Assembly: GCA_040218535.1 (NCBI GenBank)
Contig: JAVJRG010000005.1
Span: 1,984,001-2,048,000 of the forward strand
DNA: 64,000 bases
Reading direction: 5' to 3'
DNA from: Lacipirellulaceae bacterium
GTDB taxonomy: Bacteria; Planctomycetota; Planctomycetia; Pirellulales; Lacipirellulaceae
Part shown: piece after piece, positions 34,637 to 43,113 of the stretch
Numbering within the stretch: the stretch's first letter is position 1
How the letters are laid out: each line of letters begins with the position of its first letter
Translations under genes and position numbers: made by a program
The notes under the pieces: generated by a model
Databases searched by the model: none
Told to the model about the DNA's origin: nothing
What the model saw: the letters and a program-made list of their open reading frames with translations, nothing else

Positions 34637-36889
34637 TCAGGCAGCGGACCAGCGTAAACAGCAGCGCGAAACACCAATTCCCAATCCCAGTAGAAGAAAA
34701 GTGCTAGGTTCAGGGACCGTGGCCGATGCAGCCGCCAGCGATGCTGAGGTTCCGTAGTTATCGTTCCAAGCAGTCAGGCCACTGGACGAAGCTTCGCTGT
34801 GCTGCCCTAGAAGGAAGTCTGAACCGTCAACGATTCCGTTGCCGTCGAAATCGCCCGACAATGCGAGGATCACTCCGGTGACGGCGACATTGTCGATCCA
34901 CAGGTCGTGGCCGCCCGAGCCGTCACCCTCGCCGCTGGAAAAAGCGAGCAGGAAGTCGACTGACTCACCAACGGCTAGTACGTTGTCAGCGAGTCCAGCC
35001 AAAGAGTGATCGATGTCGTCGTGCGCGAGGTTATCGTTGTTCCCTGCGACGTGCGTGATTTCATCGTCGGCGGAGGTGTAAATCACGCCGTTGGTGATGT
35101 CACCACCCGACACGCTCAGTTCATAAGCTCTGGCTGCTTTGGGGCGGAAGGCGTAAGCGTCGAAATGGAAACCTTCCAGCTCGATGTCGCTGGTCCCATT
35201 GTTCGTTATCGTGAAGGTAATCGTTCCGCCGGTAGTTGCGTTGGAGAGTTCGAGATTTTGATCGTTGTCGGTGCCGACCGTCGTGTCCGCCGCGGGAGGG
35301 CCAGTGAATGTGCCCCAGTCGCCATCGGCGCTGGCGCCGCGTTCATCGTTGGTATGCCAAGCGAGCCCTTCGGACGTGGTGACTGCGGCCCCTGCGATGC
35401 CGCTCGCCGTGAACGAAGCCGTTGGTGCTGAACCGCTGTTCCAAGTGTCCCAGCCGGCAATCAGAGTCGGAGGTTCCGCCAGCGGAGGATCGGAAATCGT
35501 CAGCACACTGATCGAAAGTGGCGGCAGTGAGATCGCTCCAGGCGTCGAGGGGATCGAAGTCAGACCGCTGTCACCCAGATTGAAGGTAGGGAAATCGTTG
35601 ACGTTGTTGAACTGGAGCGCCTCGTGCACGTAGGTGCCGCCATAGGAGCTGTTGTCGATGCTCAAATCAAAAGGAACACTCACCGGCGACTTGTTGACCG
35701 CGTAAACGACAACATCACCATCCTTCAGGACTGCTTTCGCTGAGGCCGCGTCCAATCCGGGAATAATCTCACTTGAAGTGACTTGTCCCGAAAGCAGATC
35801 GCTATCAACAAACACATTGCGGAGAATGTCGTAAGCGGCTCCGCGAGTTGTTTTCACATGCTTGGGGTTCGCACTCTTGTCGTAAATCACCAGCGGGTCG
35901 TGGTTGTGAATCTGAAAGTACTCGGCCGAACCGAACAGATCAGGACGATCAATGATTCCCAAATATGTATCAGACAGCCCTAGCACGCTGATCGCATTCT
36001 CGCCCGCATCCACGCTCCACTCCGAGAGCCAGATGGGTTTCCCCGGGAACTGAGCACGCGTCGCCTCAGCCGTTTGAATCATTTGGCTTCGCGCGTCGAG
36101 CACTTCTTCGAGCCCGGCGGTCGAATCACCCGGTCGGATGTATTTGTGCAAAGTCACCGCATCGTAATAAGTCTGATCAGCGGCGAGTGCAGCGTTCCAA
36201 GGAACGTGGTGGCCGGTGGTTCTCCACGAGACCGGTACAGAAAGCTCGATCGTTGGGTCTACTGCCTTGAGGGCAGCGGAGTGTGCCTGGGCAACGCCCA
36301 CATACAGTTCAGGGGTCGCAACCGCTTCGCTGCGTTGATTTACCCAGAAGGTTTCGTTGCCGAGTTCGATTCGGCTGACGTCAAAACCGTCCGCTCGCCG
36401 GTCTTGCAGCCGGGCAACGCCCTTGGCGGGACTGTCGTAGTTGATATTCCAAGTATGCAAGACATCGAAGCCCAGGTTATCGTGCAGGGTTTTGAATCCG
36501 TCGTACCCGTACTTCAACTGCGGAACATTGACCACCGCGTTATAGTAGGTCCCCATGTAGTTGTCGTAGATCCGGCGGCCGTCGACCTCCCAGTCATAGA
36601 AGTTCGACCAGACGCCGTGCGGAAACCTGAGCGAGGGGGGAGACCAACCCGTGATGAGGGCCTGCCCGTCGGCGTCGTTGTATCCGTCGAGGCCGTAGAG
36701 GTTTTCGGGGAAGTTGGTATTCAGCCCCAGCAGTCGATTGTTAAAAGGCGTCTGGCTCGAGCTATTGATGCTCAGACTGGCGTTTTGTGGCCCGACGCTG
36801 CTATAGGGATAGTCGACCGCCGTCGCTCTTTGGCCGACGGCGCAGTAGGCCATCAAGACTAACGCGAACGCTAGGCAATTGATCCTCAT
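34637..36889 (-). CDS. PEP-CTERM-sorted clan GH-A glycosidase-like protein
   Basis: A 750-residue protein with signal peptide MRINCLAFALVLMAYCAVGQ. Residues about 30-420 form a TIM-barrel glycosidase with acid/base in SRIELGNETFW (Glu179) and nucleophile in IWLSEWSVDAGE (Glu290), the clan GH-A pattern seen in GH39, GH51 and GH79-like enzymes; a beta-sandwich follows (to about 455). Residues about 475-675 are a module shared with the proteins at 37046 and 60000 (WHTNDERGASADGDWGTF, GFHFDAYAFRPKAARAYEL, DGSGGHDLWIDNVAVTG). A dockerin-like GDFDGNGIVDGSDFLLG and the tail VPEPSTFLLLGLGIG end it. The family is not assignable by eye; an exo- or endo-acting enzyme on a plant or algal glycan is likely. 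Confidence 0.72.
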   Translation of the reverse strand: MRINCLAFALVLMAYCAVGQRATAVDYPYSSVGPQNASLSINSSSQTPFNNRLLGLNTNFPENLYGLDGYNDADGQALITGWSPPSLRFPHGVWSNFYDWEVDGRRIYDNYMGTYYNAVVNVPQLKYGYDGFKTLHDNLGFDVLHTWNINYDSPAKGVARLQDRRADGFDVSRIELGNETFWVNQRSEAVATPELYVGVAQAHSAALKAVDPTIELSVPVSWRTTGHHVPWNAALAADQTYYDAVTLHKYIRPGDSTAGLEEVLDARSQMIQTAEATRAQFPGKPIWLSEWSVDAGENAISVLGLSDTYLGIIDRPDLFGSAEYFQIHNHDPLVIYDKSANPKHVKTTRGAAYDILRNVFVDSDLLSGQVTSSEIIPGLDAASAKAVLKDGDVVVYAVNKSPVSVPFDLSIDNSSYGGTYVHEALQFNNVNDFPTFNLGDSGLTSIPSTPGAISLPPLSISVLTISDPPLAEPPTLIAGWDTWNSGSAPTASFTASGIAGAAVTTSEGLAWHTNDERGASADGDWGTFTGPPAADTTVGTDNDQNLELSNATTGGTITFTITNNGTSDIELEGFHFDAYAFRPKAARAYELSVSGGDITNGVIYTSADDEITHVAGNNDNLAHDDIDHSLAGLADNVLAVGESVDFLLAFSSGEGDGSGGHDLWIDNVAVTGVILALSGDFDGNGIVDGSDFLLGQHSEASSSGLTAWNDNYGTSASLAAASATVPEPSTFLLLGLGIGVSRCCLRWSAA

Positions 36890-36949
36890 GCTGACCTCGT
36901 CTTCTCTGTGTCCGAATGGGGGCGTACTCGCCTAAGCACAGTCTGCCTC

Positions 36950-36991
36950 AAAAGAAAGTTGGCCCGGCGCGATGAAACACACCGGGCCAAC
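36950..36991 (-). terminator. Rho-independent terminator of PEP-CTERM gene 37046-37822
   Basis: A perfect 10-bp stem GTTGGCCCGG (36958-36967) with CCGGGCCAAC (36982-36991); on the minus strand TTTCTTTT follows. It lies 55 bases past the stop. Confidence 0.87.
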
Positions 36992-37045
36992 CTGTGCTGC
37001 CCCAACATCAAGCTAAATTGGCATCAAGCCAAATTGGCTCGTCGA

Positions 37046-37822
37046 TTAGCGTCGTTTTCTACCCACGGCAACCAACGACATCATGCCCAACAGGACAAGA
37101 CTGCTTGGCTCGGGGACAACGGAGCCGCTAACGGCAACGTTATCAAGGAACAGGTGATGTCCACCGGAACCGTCTCCAACACCGTTCGAGAAAGCAATTT
37201 GGATCACCACGGAACCACCTGCTTCAAGGACGTTGTCTGCGAGGCCAGTCAGATCCAGATCGAGATCATCATGCTGGTCATGCCCACTGAGGCCTCCGCC
37301 AAGGTGGGTGATTGCATTCGTGCTGTTATCGTTCATAGGTGCGTCGGACGTGAAAACATTACCATTGGTAATATCGCCACTCAGCACGTTCAACGCGTAC
37401 GTTCTGGCTGCCTTGGGACGGAACGCAAGGGCGTCCATGTGAAACGCTTCCAAAACGATGTCGGCGGCGCCGTTGTTCGCGATCGTGAGTGTAACCTGTC
37501 CATCTGTTCTGGCATTCTGCAATGTGAAGTTGGCAGGCCCGACCTCTGTCTCGGAGCTAGCCGGCACCCCATTACCATCAAAGGTTCCCCATGTGGTATC
37601 CCCGCTGGATCCACGGCCTGAACCGTCAGAGATGCTCCAGTTCTCTGTGCCGCCAACAGCGGAAGCAGTAGCTGTTGCGGTGACGCCTGCAGCAGTTACA
37701 GGAACAGTAGGAGCTGTGGTGCTATCCCAATTATCGATGCCAGCAACAATGATTGCCGCTGATGCGCTCGAGTGCAGGCACAAGGCCACACTCAGCACGA
37801 GTAATGCTTTCGTAAACTTCAT
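37046..37822 (-). CDS. Small PEP-CTERM protein consisting of the shared DAxAFRPKAAR module
   Basis: The start at 37822 (MKFTKALLVLSVALCLHSSASAA) follows GGGAGGAG. The 258-residue product is almost entirely one domain (AGIDNWDSTTAPTVPVTAAG, GDTTWGTFDG, VLEAFHMDALAFRPKAARTYAL, SGDITNGNVFTS, LADNVLEAGGSVVIQIAF, DGSGGHHLFLDNVAVSG) followed by VPEPSSLVLLGMMSLVAVGRKRR. The same domain is appended to the glycosidase at 34637 and the lyase-like protein at 60000, so it is a mobile accessory module, perhaps carbohydrate binding. No dockerin-like loop is present. Confidence 0.8.
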   Translation of the reverse strand: MKFTKALLVLSVALCLHSSASAAIIVAGIDNWDSTTAPTVPVTAAGVTATATASAVGGTENWSISDGSGRGSSGDTTWGTFDGNGVPASSETEVGPANFTLQNARTDGQVTLTIANNGAADIVLEAFHMDALAFRPKAARTYALNVLSGDITNGNVFTSDAPMNDNSTNAITHLGGGLSGHDQHDDLDLDLTGLADNVLEAGGSVVIQIAFSNGVGDGSGGHHLFLDNVAVSGSVVPEPSSLVLLGMMSLVAVGRKRR

Positions 37823-37943
37823 TAGAACTCCTCCCAAAAAGTAGTAATACCTAAGACAAGATTAGTGATCTCTGCGTAACGAAAATCTTTTCTTGTTCTC
37901 GCCTTTCATTTCTGCAAAGAGCGAGACCAAGAACTTCCTCTAT

Positions 37944-39071
37944 TTAGCCCCGGTTGCGGCGGCTTGACCGTGCAAGCAGGGCGAATCCCATGGCAGCCAA
38001 CAACATGGAGCTTGGCTCAGGCACAGCGTTCAAACTGGCCACTGCCGAAGTCGTGCCGTAATTGGCTTCCCAGTCTGCAAGCGAACCAATGTTGGTATCG
38101 CGTTGCCAATCAATGAAGTCGGTCCCATCGACATTGCCATCTTGGTCAAAGTCACCCGCGGTGAAAGGAGCGTCCTCGAAGGAGATGTCGTCGAAGCCGA
38201 AAACATTGGGGCCGGCCGTCACAGCCTGAGTGAGGCCAGCAAATGAGAAGATGATGTACTCGTATCCGGTGCCCAGGTCGAACGAGAGGCTGACGTCTTG
38301 CCAATCGGCACTGGGTGTTAGGGCACCGCCAGTATTGCTGTTCTCAATCAGCAAGTTATCCACCACGGGACCGGCTTCTTCGCCTGAGAGGTCTCGGTGC
38401 TGTCCTGCTGAAATCCCAGCAGCCGCAGTACCACTGGAAGCGAGATGCGTGAATTCATCGCCTCCCCACGGATCGTTGGCATCACCCGTGCCTTGCACCC
38501 CTTGCACCCTCACGGCGACAATTCCGCCGTCTGCGTTGCCAGTCCCGTCTGACTGATTTGGGGTGGGGTCGTTGTAGTACATCCTGAAATTGAGAAGCTG
38601 CGGGCCTGTGGTCATCCCGTCGTCGTAGAGCACGTAGCTTGCTCCAACGCCGTTTTGATCACCGGGAATATCATCGAGTCCGTCAGCCACGTTGGTATCG
38701 AAGTGAGCGGACATGAAGTTGCCGTTCACTCCGGTGGCGGCACCCGCAAGACCGACAGGCTGATCCGGCATGCCGTTGATCTCCCTGGGATTCACCACGT
38801 CTCTCATGCGACGCCCTGTCGAGCGGAACCACGCAGCGTCGCCCTGTTCAAGAACATTCGGATCGGAACCCGACTGGACAATACCGTTTCTGGTCGGATC
38901 GCCTGGGTTGTTATTCAGCATCAAAGGGCCAGTCAAATGAGACCCACTAAAGAAGTTGAGGGTATTAGCAGTACCATCGTAGATCATGGTCTGAGCGTTG
39001 GCCGATTGCGTAGACGAGAGGGCGACGAGTGCCATCAGAGCCGAGGCGAAATAATGATTGAATGAGCGCAT
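37944..39071 (-). CDS. PEP-CTERM protein of unknown function
   Basis: The start at 39071 (MRSFNHYFASALMALVALSSTQSANAQ) follows AGAAGGA; a longer frame from 39164 lacks a signal at its front. The 375-residue product has an all-beta body (TLNFFSGSHLTGPLMLNNN, YVLYDDGMTTGPQLLNFRMYYND, DVSLSFDLGTGYEYIIFSFAGL, FGFDDISFED), a dockerin-like GDFDQDGNVDGTDFIDWQRD and the tail VPEPSSMLLAAMGFALLARSSRRNRG. It may be a LamG-like or CBM-like surface protein; no enzyme motif is visible. Confidence 0.8.
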   Translation of the reverse strand: MRSFNHYFASALMALVALSSTQSANAQTMIYDGTANTLNFFSGSHLTGPLMLNNNPGDPTRNGIVQSGSDPNVLEQGDAAWFRSTGRRMRDVVNPREINGMPDQPVGLAGAATGVNGNFMSAHFDTNVADGLDDIPGDQNGVGASYVLYDDGMTTGPQLLNFRMYYNDPTPNQSDGTGNADGGIVAVRVQGVQGTGDANDPWGGDEFTHLASSGTAAAGISAGQHRDLSGEEAGPVVDNLLIENSNTGGALTPSADWQDVSLSFDLGTGYEYIIFSFAGLTQAVTAGPNVFGFDDISFEDAPFTAGDFDQDGNVDGTDFIDWQRDTNIGSLADWEANYGTTSAVASLNAVPEPSSMLLAAMGFALLARSSRRNRG

Positions 39072-39863
39072 CAAATTGTTCCTTCTCAAAAAAAGTTGGG
39101 CATGTAGCGTTTCAAATAGTGGAAGTAACTTAAGTCGGGAATCGCAGTGTCCTCGGCGATCCATTCACGGTATTCACGTCAGCTTGGCCTGTCGTTCTAT
39201 GCGATTTGCCGAAACCCTGTTGCCCCGATGGCAAAGCACAAATCGTCGAACAGACCGAAGTACTCGCTGAGTTGTTTCAGTTCGATTGAATAAGGTGAAA
39301 AGTTAAGGCCCAGAATTCAGGGAGCTGACCCGAGCCTTAGGAACCGCCTGACCGCGACTCTAGTATGGGCAGAAATTCCCCTCCTGACCCGCAGTCCTCT
39401 TGCACTATTACTGCCCCGTCGGCCAAGATTGGACAGGAATTATTGCCCCGAAATATGGAAGAAGGCCCTCCCAGCTTGAATTTAGGCGAAAACGGCGGAA
39501 AAAAGCAGCATTTCGGCTCTCCTAAAGTTCCATGAATCCAAAAAAATCGCTCGTCAGCGCTCTCGAGCCGAAATGAACCTAAGTTGCTGAGAGGCAGCAA
39601 TTTAAGGCTAAAGAAGCACTAATTCTTGGAATTGACCCATTCTGGCGCTAGTGGCGGTAGCCAATCGAAATATTTAACGATTTTTGGCCGTCCAAAATGA
39701 ATTGCTATTGGCGTGTTACAGTAAGCACCAGCCACAGGCGGCAGGTGATTTTGCATCAAGTCACGCGGGATTCATCGCGTTCACCTTATCATTCTTCGTT
39801 GTGGCTCTCATTCAAGCTCAGCGATTTCGATTCTATTTTTCGTATCTTGGTGAAGGAACAAAC
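39072..39863. promoter_or_regulatory. Long divergent gap between PEP-CTERM and DUF1559 genes
   Basis: I see no gene in these 792 bp. ATTGGACAGGAATTATTGCC lies at 39428-39447; AAAAGCAGCATTTCGG lies near 39500 and nearly recurs upstream of another DUF1559 gene (63094-63109, AAAAGCAGCATTTTCG). A hairpin TTGCTG-AGAGG-CAGCAA sits at 39584-39600. Promoters for both flanking genes must be here. Confidence 0.45.
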
Positions 39864-40940
39864 ATGAGTGCCAATCGGTCAAACAGCTCGCTCAAACGAA
39901 AGACGACGGGTTTTACCCTCGTCGAACTGCTCGTCGTAATCGCCATCATCGGCGTCTTGGTCGGGTTGCTGCTGCCAGCGGTACAAGCGGCCCGGGAGGC
40001 AGCTCGTCGGACTCAGTGCATCAATAACATGAAGCAACTGGGACTTGCCGCGCTGAACTACGAGTCGGCAAACGGACATTTTCCGACCTACGGATTGGCG
40101 CTCAATGGGTACGGGTCCGGGGTAGCGGGCCCTAATGGACAGCCTAACGTTAAGACTAAGGCCAGGATCGAAAACTTGTCGTGGACCTATCAGTTAATGC
40201 CCCTGATGGAAGCCAACAATCTTTACGAACTCCGTTCGCAGATCGGTGTCGTGCCCGAACTCCTCTCGCAAAGAATGCCTGGCCTGACGTGCCCGAGCCG
40301 TGGCCTGCGTGTGCTGGTCAACGGCATTGGTGATGAAGAGTTCTACGGCGATTACGCCTCGTTCGCGATGGATGCCATCTTCTGGAGAATTATCAAGGGC
40401 GAGTCCGGCATCGAGGTGCCCTTCTATCCCAACCCGGAAAGTCATCGCGTTGATCCGGTGCGAGGAGATGTCAGTGAAATTGATCTACTCGAGCAGCACA
40501 TTAGCCAAGGCGTAATTGGCCGAGGCGGTTACTTGCGTGCATCACAAGCCCCGAGTGCGCTAGCCGCGTTTCAGAAGGTCGATACTTCAGCCATTACCGA
40601 TGGTGCTTCGAATACCTTGATGTTCGGGGAGAAAGGCATCCCCGGTGACCTGTACGAGGACTATGCCAATAATCCAACGGAACGCAGCGGCTATTGGGCT
40701 GGCGGATTCTCGACCGTACGCCTGGGAATCGCATTCAACCCCGACAGCATCTTCTCAACCTCTGGCAATTACAAGAAGTTCTCTCATAATCAGAGCTTTG
40801 GTTCGCCGCACACTGGCGGGGTCAACTGCGTTTACGCGGATGGCTCGGTTCATTCGGTGACTTTCGATGTCGATGCCTTCGTCCGCTTTCAGCTTTTCCA
40901 TCGGTCTGATGGCAACGTGCTAGATCAAACTCAACTTTGA
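39864..40940 (+). CDS. DUF1559 pseudopilin-like protein
   Basis: Start 39864 ([24 protein letters not shown]) is chosen because TGAAGGA precedes it and it places the prepilin motif near the N-terminus; a frame from 39684 would add 60 improbable residues. The 358-residue product has the family landmarks: [55 protein letters not shown] and [21 protein letters not shown]. It lies 110 bp ahead of a lipoprotein gene. Confidence 0.87.
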   Translation: MSANRSNSSLKRKTTGFTLVELLVVIAIIGVLVGLLLPAVQAAREAARRTQCINNMKQLGLAALNYESANGHFPTYGLALNGYGSGVAGPNGQPNVKTKARIENLSWTYQLMPLMEANNLYELRSQIGVVPELLSQRMPGLTCPSRGLRVLVNGIGDEEFYGDYASFAMDAIFWRIIKGESGIEVPFYPNPESHRVDPVRGDVSEIDLLEQHISQGVIGRGGYLRASQAPSALAAFQKVDTSAITDGASNTLMFGEKGIPGDLYEDYANNPTERSGYWAGGFSTVRLGIAFNPDSIFSTSGNYKKFSHNQSFGSPHTGGVNCVYADGSVHSVTFDVDAFVRFQLFHRSDGNVLDQTQL

Positions 40941-41050
40941 GTTGGCCAGCTTCGAGTTGGATAGTCACGCCACTGGCAGGAAGAAGCTGGACCTTGTATA
41001 CCTTTTCATTCGATTCAATCTCGTGCAATCAATAAGGATTCGTTCGCACC

Positions 41051-41587
41051 ATGTGTCGAAAAATCAAGCAGCCAATAATCTTCCTATTAGCTCCCATTGT
41101 TTGTGCTCTCCTCGGCTGCTCGAATAAGCCCGACACAGACCATGTGAAAGCCCTCAACGACACCAACATCAAGAAGGTCTGTAGCGCGTATCAGCTCTAT
41201 GCAGCTAGGTCGGGCTATACCGGACCAAAGTCGATGGAAGAGTTGAAGACCTTTCTCAAGACGAACGAGAAGATCTCGCGCAACCTGGAGTTGATGGGCA
41301 TTGATCAAACCAAGATCGACGAAATGTTCATCAGTGAGAACGATGGCAAAGAATTCGAATGTCGTTGGGGTGTGTTCGTTAATCCTGACACGGAACGGGC
41401 CAAGACGCCGCTAGTGTTTGAGCGAGAAGGCAAGAATGGCGTGCGGCTGGTGATACTCGGCAATCGAAAGATCCTCGAAGTCTCCAATGACAAGAAGTAC
41501 GAGGCACTCTTGAGCGGCAAAATCAATCGCAAAGAGGCGAAGAGCGAAGCCGAGCTACAAGAAGAGGCCGAAGCTGCGGCCGGGTAA
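41051..41587 (+). CDS. Lipoprotein following a DUF1559 gene
   Basis: A 178-residue lipoprotein: MCRKIKQPIIFLLAPIVCALLGC with lipobox, then VKALNDTNIKKVCSAYQLYAARSGYTGPKSMEELKTFL, a helical layout like the globular part of pseudopilins (a pre-ordered N-terminal helix then Pro-Lys-Ser-Met-Glu-Glu-Leu). The C-terminus is charged and helical (NRKEAKSEAELQEEAEAAAG). The fold differs from the transthyretin-like lipoproteins of the cassettes at 31 and 33 kb, but the position after a DUF1559 gene is the same. Function unknown. Confidence 0.75.
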   Translation: MCRKIKQPIIFLLAPIVCALLGCSNKPDTDHVKALNDTNIKKVCSAYQLYAARSGYTGPKSMEELKTFLKTNEKISRNLELMGIDQTKIDEMFISENDGKEFECRWGVFVNPDTERAKTPLVFEREGKNGVRLVILGNRKILEVSNDKKYEALLSGKINRKEAKSEAELQEEAEAAAG

Positions 41588-41673
41588 GCTGTTCCACCTT
41601 GTCCAAGCGGATTCTCACACTATCCAAGACACTGGTGCTTTCTGTGAGAGTCATCGCAAAGGCAAATCTGGAA

Positions 41674-43113
41674 ATGGCGTACCGTATCACTCTCCTTGCC
41701 TTCTGCTTTTTCCTTTCCGCGTCAGCTGTAGTGGCTGTCGAAAAGAAGAACGTTCTGATCTTCTTCATTGACGACCTCAGGCCTGAACTCGGCTGCTACG
41801 GCGAGCAATCCATCAAGAGCCCTCATATTGACGCGTTGGCGTCGCAGGGCGTGCTGTTCGAGCGAGCCTATTGTCAGCAGGCGATCTGCGCGCCTTCACG
41901 CGCTAGCATGATGGCGGGCCAGTATCCGGACACACTCGGAATTTACGACCTGTGGTCACCGCTTCGGCGGACGGTCCCAGACGTAATGAGCATGCCGCGG
42001 TATTTTAAAGAGCGAGGATACGAGACTTCATCATTCGGGAAGGTGTATCACCATCAGACGGACGATCAAGCTTACTGGTCGAAGCTCCCAAGAGTTCCTG
42101 GTGAGAAGTACGTTGATCCCGCCACGCTGAAATCGATCGCCCAGCGTAAAGCAGAAGCGGTTGCGAAAGGCTTGAAGCGAACGGCGCTTTCGGCAGCGAC
42201 CAAAGGACCAGCGATCGAGATGGCAGTCGTGCCGGACGAGGCTTATCGCGATGGCGCTGTCGCCAATCAGGCTATCGAAGAACTGCGAAGTAGCAAGGGT
42301 ACACCGTTCTTCATGTGTGTCGGTTTTGCGAAACCCCACCTGCCATTCGCCGCACCGAAGCGCTACTGGGACTTGTACGAGCGGGGGCAGTTTCAAGTTC
42401 CCGAGCGACAACTCCCTGCAGGTGCCCCGTCGCTGGCCTTCACCAAATGGGGTGAATTGCGAGCCTATTTAGGCATGCCCGCCAAGGGACCATTGACCGA
42501 TGAGCAAACGCAAGAGTTGATGCACGGCTACGCGGCTTGCGTCAGCTATGCCGACGCTCAAGTCGGAAGAGTGCTGGCCGAGTTAGGAGAATTGGGCCTG
42601 CGTGAACAGACGATCGTCGTCCTCTGGGGCGATCACGGCTATAAGCTGGGTGAGTATGGATTGTGGTGCAAGCACACGAATCTTGAACTCGACACGCGTG
42701 TTCCTTTGATCGTGTCGGCTCCTGGTCACACACAAGGTAAGCGTTCGAAGGCATTAGTCGAAATCGTCGATGTTTTCCCGACGCTCGCCGAACTGACTAG
42801 CGGCGATATCTCTGGGTCTTGCCAGGGAGCGAGCCTAAAAAAGCTCCTCACAGATCCCAGCCAAGCGATTCGCAGTACCGCGTTGAGCCAATACCCACGG
42901 GGCTCAACGATGGGCTACAGCCTTCGAACTGATCGTTGGCGATACACCGAATGGTTCAATTCGCAGAAGAACAAGATAGTTGCTCGCGAACTCTACGACC
43001 ATCAAGACTCTCACCTAACCGGTCGTAATCTCAGTGAAGAGCCAGGATATGCCAAGCTCATTGCGAGCCTATCAAAGCAACTAAAGTCTCGCATGAGAAA
43101 ACCTGCCAAGTGA
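41674..43113 (+). CDS. S1 sulfatase, iduronate-2-sulfatase-like
   Basis: Start 41674 (MAYRITLLAFCFFLSASAVVA) gives a normal signal peptide; an in-frame start at 41599 would add 25 residues. The 479-residue product has NVLIFFIDDLRPELGCYG, maturation motif ICAPSRASM (Cys72), SFGKVYHHQ, GFAKPHLPFAAPKRYWDLY and VLWGDHGYKLGEYGLWCKHTN, the layout of iduronate-2-sulfatase-like S1_7 enzymes common in marine planctomycetes. Its stop overlaps the GTG start of the GH10-like gene, so the two are translationally coupled and may act on the same sulfated glycan. Confidence 0.9.
   Translation: MAYRITLLAFCFFLSASAVVAVEKKNVLIFFIDDLRPELGCYGEQSIKSPHIDALASQGVLFERAYCQQAICAPSRASMMAGQYPDTLGIYDLWSPLRRTVPDVMSMPRYFKERGYETSSFGKVYHHQTDDQAYWSKLPRVPGEKYVDPATLKSIAQRKAEAVAKGLKRTALSAATKGPAIEMAVVPDEAYRDGAVANQAIEELRSSKGTPFFMCVGFAKPHLPFAAPKRYWDLYERGQFQVPERQLPAGAPSLAFTKWGELRAYLGMPAKGPLTDEQTQELMHGYAACVSYADAQVGRVLAELGELGLREQTIVVLWGDHGYKLGEYGLWCKHTNLELDTRVPLIVSAPGHTQGKRSKALVEIVDVFPTLAELTSGDISGSCQGASLKKLLTDPSQAIRSTALSQYPRGSTMGYSLRTDRWRYTEWFNSQKNKIVARELYDHQDSHLTGRNLSEEPGYAKLIASLSKQLKSRMRKPAK

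Noticed and set aside
36074-36862. Open frame of 262 codons on the plus strand
   Set aside because: Antisense to the clan GH-A glycosidase, which has both catalytic Glu motifs in the opposite frame.
36908-37621. 237-codon plus-strand frame
   Set aside because: It spans a terminator hairpin and is antisense to a clear PEP-CTERM gene.
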